DNA of 18,851 nucleotides from JBDNDK01 sp046719185. GTDB lineage: Bacteria; Armatimonadota; UBA5829. The stretch lies in contig JBDNDK010000027.1 in the NCBI GenBank assembly GCA_046719185.1, positions 1-18,851 of the forward strand, in the 5' to 3' direction. Shown one piece after another: positions 13,998 to 18,851 of the stretch (positions are counted from its first letter, which is position 1; each line of letters opens with the position of its first letter). The translations under genes were made by a program, and so were the position numbers. The notes under the pieces were generated by a model, which saw only the letters and a program-made list of their open reading frames with translations, had not been told where the DNA came from and did no database searches.

Positions 13998-15796
13998 TAG
14001 TCATTCCTCTCAACATCAGGATTCCAAACACCCTTAGGCATTCTAGGTTTGTAGCTAGTATGAAGTAATTTCTTTGCCAAAGGACTGCAAGGCTCACCTA
14101 AATACTCTTTATATATTCTGCTAACATCTGGGTTTTCATAACTTCTCTTTAATGTCTTGCTAGCATCAATATCTCTAAGAGCCTCTGCTCTTTTTCTAAG
14201 GTTTACTGGATCAAGCGGCATATTTTCACCAGCTCTTGCATAAGGCTGACCGCCACCACCAATACATCCGCCCGGACAACCCATAATCTCAATGAATTGG
14301 AATCTATCTGGGTCTTTCTGAACCATCTGAAGAAGCTTATGTGCATTGCCAAGTCCATGAGCAATTCCACAGTTGATAGAGGTGTCACCAATTTTTGCTG
14401 TCCAGAATTTAATACCTTCATCAACACTTCTAACATCATCAACCACAACTTCTGCTAATGTTTCTCCAGTCAGTAGGTAATAAGCTGTTCTATAAACTGC
14501 TTCAGCAAGACCGCCTGTTGCACCAAACAATGCACCAGCACCAGTGGAAACTCCCAATTCAGGGTCAAAATCTTCATCAGGAAGTCTAACAAAGTCAATG
14601 CCAGCATTTTTAATCATCCAAACAAGTTCTCTTGTTGTGATTACAGTATCAACAGATCTCATCATCTGTCCATTTACTTCTATAAGCTGTTCAGGTCTAG
14701 CTGCTTCAAATTTCTTAGCTGTACAGCACATTGCACCTACTGTATATATATTTTCAGCAGGAATGCCCGTTTTTTCAGCATAATATGTTTTTATCATACT
14801 TCCAAGCATAGTCATAGGGGATTTTGCAGAAGATATATTTGGAATCAAATCAGGATAAAAATGTTCTGCAAATTTCATCCAAGCAGAAGAGCAGCTTGTG
14901 ATAAGAGGCAGAGGCCCGCCTTCCTTGAATCTATGTATAAACTCAGTTGCTTCTTCCATTATAGTAAGGTCTGCACTCATTTGTGTATCAAATACTATAT
15001 CAAATCCAAGTCTTCTCAACGCAGCAACAGTTTTGCCAGTTTTATGAGAAGAATATGGAAGGTTGAAGCCTTCACCAATTGCAGCTCTTACACTAGGAGC
15101 TATTTGTACTATAACAGTCTTATTAGGGTCTTCAATAGCATCCATAACATCTTTAGTGTTATCTTTTTCAAGGAAAGCAGCAACAGGGCAAACATTTATA
15201 CATTGACCACAAGTTACACACACACTCTCACTAAAAGGTCTGTTGTATGCAGGCATAACAACAGTCTTAAAGCCTCTATGTGCATAACCTAAAGCACTAA
15301 CACCTTGAATTTCTGCACACATTCTAACACATCTACCACAGAGTATACACTTGTTAGGGTCTCTGATAACAGATGCAGAACTTAGGTCTTTTTCATAATG
15401 CTTCTTTTCTCCAATGTAATTTCTTTGTCTTACACCAGAAGAATAAGCAAGATACTGCAGCTCACAGTTTCCATCTCTCTCACAAGTTTGGCAATCTTCA
15501 GGATGGTTTTCAAGCAGTAGCTCAATAATTGTTTTTCTTACATCTCTAATCTCAGGTGTATTTGTTTTCACAACCATGCCTTGAGATACAGGATAACAGC
15601 AAGATGCTACTAGATTTCTAACTCCTTCAACTTCAACTAAACAAACCCTGCATGCTCCCTCAAGACTAAGCTTTGGATGGTAACAAAGCCTTGGTATCTT
15701 GATAGCAAGCTTTTCAGCTGCCTGCATGATTGTTGTACCAGAAGGTACTGTTACATCATATCCATCTATGTTTAATGTTATTTCAGTTATTGGCAT
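13997..15796 (-). CDS. hydA: [FeFe] hydrogenase catalytic subunit HydA (NAD-linked, multimeric type)
   Basis: This 599-residue subunit makes or uses H2 at the H-cluster. N-terminal [2Fe-2S] cysteines are C38, C49, C52 and C66. H98 with C102, C105 and C111 makes the His-ligated [4Fe-4S] site. Two [4Fe-4S] clusters use C150-C160 and C193-C203. The H domain has L1 TSCSSAW (300-306), L2 MCCTAKKFE (356-364) and L3 EIMGCPGGC (503-511). Relative to clostridial CpI the offset at L1 and L2 is +3. Proton-path residues E282, E285, S322 and C302 are kept, but the cubane ligand Cys300 aligns with Ser303, and an extra Cys357 stands before the L2 ligand Cys358. The start is an ATG with GGAG 7 bases upstream. 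It lies 109 bases after hydB, a gap with an 8-base-pair hairpin (15857-15891) and nothing else recognised. Confidence 0.95.
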   Translation of the reverse strand: MPITEITLNIDGYDVTVPSGTTIMQAAEKLAIKIPRLCYHPKLSLEGACRVCLVEVEGVRNLVASCCYPVSQGMVVKTNTPEIRDVRKTIIELLLENHPEDCQTCERDGNCELQYLAYSSGVRQRNYIGEKKHYEKDLSSASVIRDPNKCILCGRCVRMCAEIQGVSALGYAHRGFKTVVMPAYNRPFSESVCVTCGQCINVCPVAAFLEKDNTKDVMDAIEDPNKTVIVQIAPSVRAAIGEGFNLPYSSHKTGKTVAALRRLGFDIVFDTQMSADLTIMEEATEFIHRFKEGGPLPLITSCSSAWMKFAEHFYPDLIPNISSAKSPMTMLGSMIKTYYAEKTGIPAENIYTVGAMCCTAKKFEAARPEQLIEVNGQMMRSVDTVITTRELVWMIKNAGIDFVRLPDEDFDPELGVSTGAGALFGATGGLAEAVYRTAYYLLTGETLAEVVVDDVRSVDEGIKFWTAKIGDTSINCGIAHGLGNAHKLLQMVQKDPDRFQFIEIMGCPGGCIGGGGQPYARAGENMPLDPVNLRKRAEALRDIDASKTLKRSYENPDVSRIYKEYLGEPCSPLAKKLLHTSYKPRMPKGVWNPDVERND

Positions 15797-15856
15797 TTAT
15801 TTCTCCGAATACTGATTACAGATATAGTTTGCATAATATTTCACAAAACTCTATCT

Positions 15857-15891
15857 AAAAATCACTACTAATTTATATTATTTTGATTTTT
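15857..15891 (-). other. Hairpin in the hydB-hydA gap
   Basis: AAAAATCA (15857-15864) and TGATTTTT (15884-15891) form an 8-base-pair, AT-rich stem with a 19-base loop. It lies 15 bases beyond the hydB stop on the - strand. It is too weak and lacks a separate T run for a confident terminator; it might slow transcription or mark an RNA processing site between the two subunits. Confidence 0.3.
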
Positions 15892-15905
15892 AATCTTTCT
15901 TGAGC

Positions 15906-17705
15906 TTAATGTCTATATATAGCATCTACAGGACATTTTTGCTTGCATTGTCCGCATCTTATGCATTTATCATTATCTATCACATAAGGTTTCTTGGGTT
16001 CACCAGATATGCACTGCACAGGGCAGATTTTTGCACATAAGCTGCAGCCAACACACTTATCTTTATCAATGAAATATTGTAATAAAGCTTGGCAAACACC
16101 AGCAGGACAAACTTTTTCATTTATATGCTTTTCATATTCTTCTCTAAAGTTCTGAAGAGTAGAAAGCACAGGATTAGGTGCAGATTGTCCAAGACCGCAT
16201 AATGATGCTCTTTTTACATGTTTGCTAAGTTTTTCTAGTTTTTCTAAATCTCTAGGCTCACCTTGTCCCTCACATATTCTTTCTAATATCTCAAGAAGTC
16301 TTTTTGTTCCTTCTCTGCAAGGTGTGCACTTTCCACAGGATTCACTTTGAGTAAATGTGAGGAAGAACTTTGCAACATCCACCATGCAAGTTTCTTCATC
16401 CATTACAATCATACCGCCAGATCCCATAATAGAACCAGCAGCCATAAGTGATTCATAATCCACAGGAGTATCTAAAAACTCAGCTGGAATACATCCACCA
16501 GATGGTCCACCAGTCTGAACAGCTTTGAATTTCTTACCATCTTTGATGCCACCACCAATATCAAATACTATTTCTCTCAATGTTGTTCCCATAGGAACTT
16601 CCACAAGACCAGTGTTATTAATCTTTCCTGCAAGAGCAAAAACTTTTGTTCCTTTACTCTTTTCTGTTCCCAAGCTGGCAAACCAATCAGCACCATTTAA
16701 TATGATAGCTGGTATGCTTGCCCATGTTTCAACATTATTGATAAGGGTAGGGCAGTCCCAAAGTCCTCTAACAGCAGGATATGGAGGTCTTGGTCTTGGC
16801 ATACCTCTTCTGCCTTCAATAGAAGCAATCAATGCAGTTTCTTCACCGCACACAAAAGCTCCTGCACCAAGCCTCATTTCAAGGTCAAAGTTAAATCCTG
16901 TTCCTAGAATATTCTTGCCAAGCAAGCCATTTTCTCTAACAGCAGTAAGAGCTTTTTCTAGTCTCTTGATTGCCAATGGATATTCTGCTCTCACATATAT
17001 ATAACCTTGGTCAGCACCAATTGCATATCCGGCAATTGTCATAGCTTCCAATAAGCAGAATGGGTCTCCCTCTATTGCAGATCTATCCATAAATGCACCG
17101 GGATCACCTTCATCTGCATTACATATCACATATTTTTTATCACCGGGAGCTTGAGCAGTTTGTCTCCATTTAAGACCAGTGGGATATCCTCCACCACCTC
17201 TTCCTCTCAGCCCAGATCTTTGAATTTCATCAATTACCTGTTCTGGAGTCATCTCTTCAAGCACTTTTGCAAGAGCTTCATAACCCCTCATCATAAGATA
17301 GTCTTCAAAAGACTCTGGATCAATAATTCCACAGTTTCTGAGAGTTATTCTTACTTGTTTGCCGAAGTATTGAGCACTTCCAAGCACTCTAATGTTTGAT
17401 GTATTAATTGGCTGTGCTGTTTTTAAATCTTCAACCGGCTTTCCACCAGCAAGATGTTCTTCAACAATTATAGCAAGTTTTTCTTCTGTAATTTCACCAT
17501 AAGAAATATGCTCAGGCTCAATAAGAAGAATAGGGCAAATATCACAGTCACCATAAGCAACTGCTTCAACAATATCAAACATACCCTCTAAGTCATGTTG
17601 TACAAGAAGCTTTCTGAGGGCTGGTTCCAGCTTCCTGCATTCTGGGTCAATGCATGCATTGCCAGAGCATAAAATTAATGTTCGTTTCTTTTGTTCTGTC
17701 ACCAA
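15906..17705 (-). CDS. hydB: NAD-linked [FeFe] hydrogenase flavoprotein subunit HydB (NuoF-like)
   Basis: This 599-residue subunit binds NAD(H), FMN and Fe-S clusters and links NADH (and probably ferredoxin) to HydA. Domains in order: a thioredoxin-like [2Fe-2S] domain (1-95; C13, C18, C54, C57), then the NuoF core with the glycine-rich NADH loop RGRGGGGYPTGLKW (167-180), FMN motif CNADEGDPGAFMDR (195-208) and GAGAFVCGEET (280-290). The [4Fe-4S] site ESCGKCTPC (C457, C460, C463, with C503) follows, then CPAGVC (533-538) and a C-terminal two-[4Fe-4S] ferredoxin domain (C551-C561, C581-C591). This is the full architecture of electron-bifurcating HydB. The start may be TTG 17705 or GTG 17702; the GGAG in the previous gene's last codons is 5 or 8 bases away, which favours the GTG slightly. 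Confidence 0.95.
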   Translation of the reverse strand: MVTEQKKRTLILCSGNACIDPECRKLEPALRKLLVQHDLEGMFDIVEAVAYGDCDICPILLIEPEHISYGEITEEKLAIIVEEHLAGGKPVEDLKTAQPINTSNIRVLGSAQYFGKQVRITLRNCGIIDPESFEDYLMMRGYEALAKVLEEMTPEQVIDEIQRSGLRGRGGGGYPTGLKWRQTAQAPGDKKYVICNADEGDPGAFMDRSAIEGDPFCLLEAMTIAGYAIGADQGYIYVRAEYPLAIKRLEKALTAVRENGLLGKNILGTGFNFDLEMRLGAGAFVCGEETALIASIEGRRGMPRPRPPYPAVRGLWDCPTLINNVETWASIPAIILNGADWFASLGTEKSKGTKVFALAGKINNTGLVEVPMGTTLREIVFDIGGGIKDGKKFKAVQTGGPSGGCIPAEFLDTPVDYESLMAAGSIMGSGGMIVMDEETCMVDVAKFFLTFTQSESCGKCTPCREGTKRLLEILERICEGQGEPRDLEKLEKLSKHVKRASLCGLGQSAPNPVLSTLQNFREEYEKHINEKVCPAGVCQALLQYFIDKDKCVGCSLCAKICPVQCISGEPKKPYVIDNDKCIRCGQCKQKCPVDAIYRH

Positions 17706-17707
17706 GC

Positions 17708-18052
17708 CTACTCCATAAATTCTCTAACCGGTTTGCCTTCAACTAAATGTTCTTGAACAATCCGATCAACCTTTTCTTTGTTTAATCTAACATACATCAT
17801 AGGTGTTTCAGACTTTCTGCCAACTTCAGCCATTGGCTCAAGATCACACCTGCCAACACATCCTGTTTGAATAACATCTACATTATCCAAACCTTTTTCT
17901 TTGAGTTTTTCTACAAACTCTTCATACACAACATCGGCACCTGCAGAAATCCCGCAAGTTGCCATACCAATCCGAACAGTAAGCCTATCTTCAGATCCAT
18001 CACCAGTCTGAAGCTGGTTCTTAAGTTCTTCCAGTTTTTTTGTAGGTTTCAT
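17708..18052 (-). CDS. [2Fe-2S] ferredoxin-like (thioredoxin-fold) hydrogenase accessory protein
   Basis: This 114-residue protein is of the short thioredoxin-like [2Fe-2S] ferredoxin family that accompanies hydB in many anaerobes. The central fold reads VRIGMATCGISAGADVV (C33) and VIQTGCVGRCDLEPM (C65, C69). I see only three cluster-region cysteines, which is how this small family usually looks. Its end (HLVEGKPVREFME) resembles the end of HydB's N-terminal domain (HLAGGKPVEDL), so the two probably share ancestry. It is the first gene of the hydrogenase operon and ends 2 bases before hydB. A GAGAGGT about 7 bases before the ATG is the ribosome binding site. Electron transfer to or from HydB is likely but inferred from position. 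Confidence 0.85.
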   Translation of the reverse strand: MKPTKKLEELKNQLQTGDGSEDRLTVRIGMATCGISAGADVVYEEFVEKLKEKGLDNVDVIQTGCVGRCDLEPMAEVGRKSETPMMYVRLNKEKVDRIVQEHLVEGKPVREFME

Positions 18053-18099
18053 CAGAGTTACCTCTCTTTATATTAACTGCAGATAATTATACACACGAC

Positions 18100-18128
18100 A
18101 ATATATACTAACTATAATGTTAGTTCAA
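18100..18128 (-). promoter_or_regulatory. Hydrogenase operon promoter with operator-like palindrome
   Basis: On the - strand TTGAAC (18123-18128) and TATATT (18100-18105) are separated by 17 bases, a good -35/-10 pair about 50 bases before the first hydrogenase operon ATG. Filling the spacer is a perfect palindrome with 6-base arms, ACTAAC-TATAAT-GTTAGT (18107-18124), touching the -35. A TATAAT at 18086-18091 is an alternative -10. The arms do not match the Rex consensus TTGTTAA/TTAACAA. Confidence 0.55.
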
Positions 18129-18282
18129 TAATTCATTGGGGTTCATATCTGTGCCAATGTGTCTGCAGAATTGCAATGCAGCAACATAATGAAGCGATTG
18201 CCCTAAACATTATAACTCTTATGGCAATTCAAGACTAGTGTTTATCATACATATTGTGAAAAAAAATACAAATTAAATAATC
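18129..18282. other. Gap between hydrogenase promoter and chorismate synthase gene
   Basis: No gene is supported. ATTGCC (18197-18202) and GGCAAT (18223-18228) could form a 6-base-pair hairpin with a 20-base loop. On the - strand a run of eight T lies about 20 bases after the aroC stop without a clear stem. I see no convincing terminator. Confidence 0.5.
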
Positions 18283-18851
18283 CTACTGGTTCCAACCAGG
18301 TCTCAATCTTTCCTGAATTTCCCATAAATCTAATATTACCAGTGCTGCCATACTTTCCATAACTGGTATTACTCTTGGTATTATGCAAGGATCATGCCTG
18401 CCTTCTACCACCAAATTAGTATTCTTTCCATATATATCAATTGTTTTTTGTTCCACAGAAACAGAAGCTGTAGGTTTTACCACCATTCTACAGACTAAAT
18501 CCTGACCAGTGCTTATTCCACCGAGAGTGCCGCCTGCATTGTTTGAAAGAAAGTCTCCATCTTGCATTGGATCATTATTTTGACTGCCGTTTAATCTTGC
18601 AATTTCAAATCCTCTGCCAAATTCAATGCCTTTAACTGCTCCTATAGATATCATTGCTCTAGCTAATACAGCTTCTATTTTTCCAAACACAGGATCACCA
18701 AGACCAGCAGGCAAGCCTTTAATTTCAAGTTGAGTGATGCCTCCAACTGAATCTCCTCTTTCTTTAGCAGCCATTATTGCCTCTTTCATTTTTTCTGCAG
18801 CATCCATATCAGGGCATCTCACAGGATTGGATTCTATCACATCATAATCAA
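18283..18851 (-). CDS. aroC: Chorismate synthase, C-terminal half (5' cut by window edge)
   Basis: Chorismate synthase converts 5-enolpyruvylshikimate-3-phosphate to chorismate with reduced FMN, the last step of the shikimate pathway. About 189 C-terminal residues are visible. Family landmarks are NPVRCPD, DSVGGITQLEIKGLPAGLGDPVF, AMISIGAVKGIEFGRGF, the glycine-rich NNAGGTLGGISTGQDLVCRMVVKPT, and GRHDPCIIPRVIPVMESM near the end. A GTG at 18840 is not the start: the codons before it (Asp-Tyr-Asp) stay open to the edge, and the full family length is about 350-390. The last residues (LRPGWNQ) and TAG at 18283-18285 give a normal C-terminus. It is upstream of, and on the same strand as, the hydrogenase operon, which has its own promoter. 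Confidence 0.96.
   Translation of the reverse strand, partial: DYDVIESNPVRCPDMDAAEKMKEAIMAAKERGDSVGGITQLEIKGLPAGLGDPVFGKIEAVLARAMISIGAVKGIEFGRGFEIARLNGSQNNDPMQDGDFLSNNAGGTLGGISTGQDLVCRMVVKPTASVSVEQKTIDIYGKNTNLVVEGRHDPCIIPRVIPVMESMAALVILDLWEIQERLRPGWNQ

Noticed and set aside
14861..15292. Open frame of 143 codons opposite hydA
   Set aside because: It lies opposite conserved Fe-S and H-cluster domains and has no recognisable protein features.
16525..17004. Open frame of 159 codons opposite hydB
   Set aside because: It is a shadow of the well-conserved NuoF core, with no independent evidence.
18107..18124. Rex binding site at the hydrogenase promoter
   Set aside because: The half-sites ACTAAC/GTTAGT do not match TTGTTAA/TTAACAA in sequence or orientation.

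Overview
The window is AT-rich, bacterial and densely coded. It carries an NAD-linked multi-subunit [FeFe] hydrogenase, several genes for exported proteins, a pilin-like protein with a prepilin leader, CsrA, an ECF-type uptake transporter and a class I (Fe-S) fumarase subunit. This suggests an anaerobic, fermentative, probably double-membraned bacterium. The pilin leader style and the run of lipid-free exported proteins resemble poorly cultured lineages (Armatimonadota-like or other deep branches), but the sequence alone does not fix the taxon. Arginine is mostly AGA throughout and no block has clearly foreign composition.

Layout. (1) 1-247: csrA, cut by the left edge. (2) 501-3559, + strand: an exported TIM-barrel protein resembling alpha-glucuronidases, then an ATPase/permease pair of the FetAB (YbbL/YbbM, UPF0014) type, all closely coupled. 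A bidirectional terminator at 3707-3746 follows. (3) 3840-7370: two exported proteins transcribed divergently, a DUF3352-like protein on the - strand and a BNR/Ycf48-like beta-propeller on the + strand. (4) 7508-8839: an exported protein with OB-fold-like segments behind the best-looking sigma70-type promoter of the window, which overlaps a palindrome. (5) 8921-12548, + strand: a tightly packed run of pseudopilin, ECF S component, FmdE-family protein, ECF T component (interrupted by a one-base frameshift at a run of nine T), ECF ATPase and a divergent short-chain dehydrogenase. (6) 12550-13098, - strand: the beta subunit of a class I fumarase without its alpha subunit, followed by a 400-base gap holding two long imperfect inverted repeats. 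(7) 13500-18052, - strand: hydrogenase operon in transcription order [2Fe-2S] ferredoxin-like protein, HydB, HydA, HydC. (8) 18283-right edge, - strand: the C-terminal half of chorismate synthase.

How the genes work together. HydB (NADH/FMN/Fe-S), HydC ([2Fe-2S]) and HydA (H-cluster) should form a soluble complex that couples NADH, probably with reduced ferredoxin, to H2. No maturases (HydE/F/G) are in the window. The S, T and A proteins form a complete ECF importer with its own ATPase; FmdE sits between S and T, so the substrate may be tied to FmdE function, though it is unknown. The points most worth checking are the T9 frameshift in the ECF T gene, the changed cysteines in HydA motifs L1 and L2, the ECF/FmdE gene set, and two palindromes placed on promoters.
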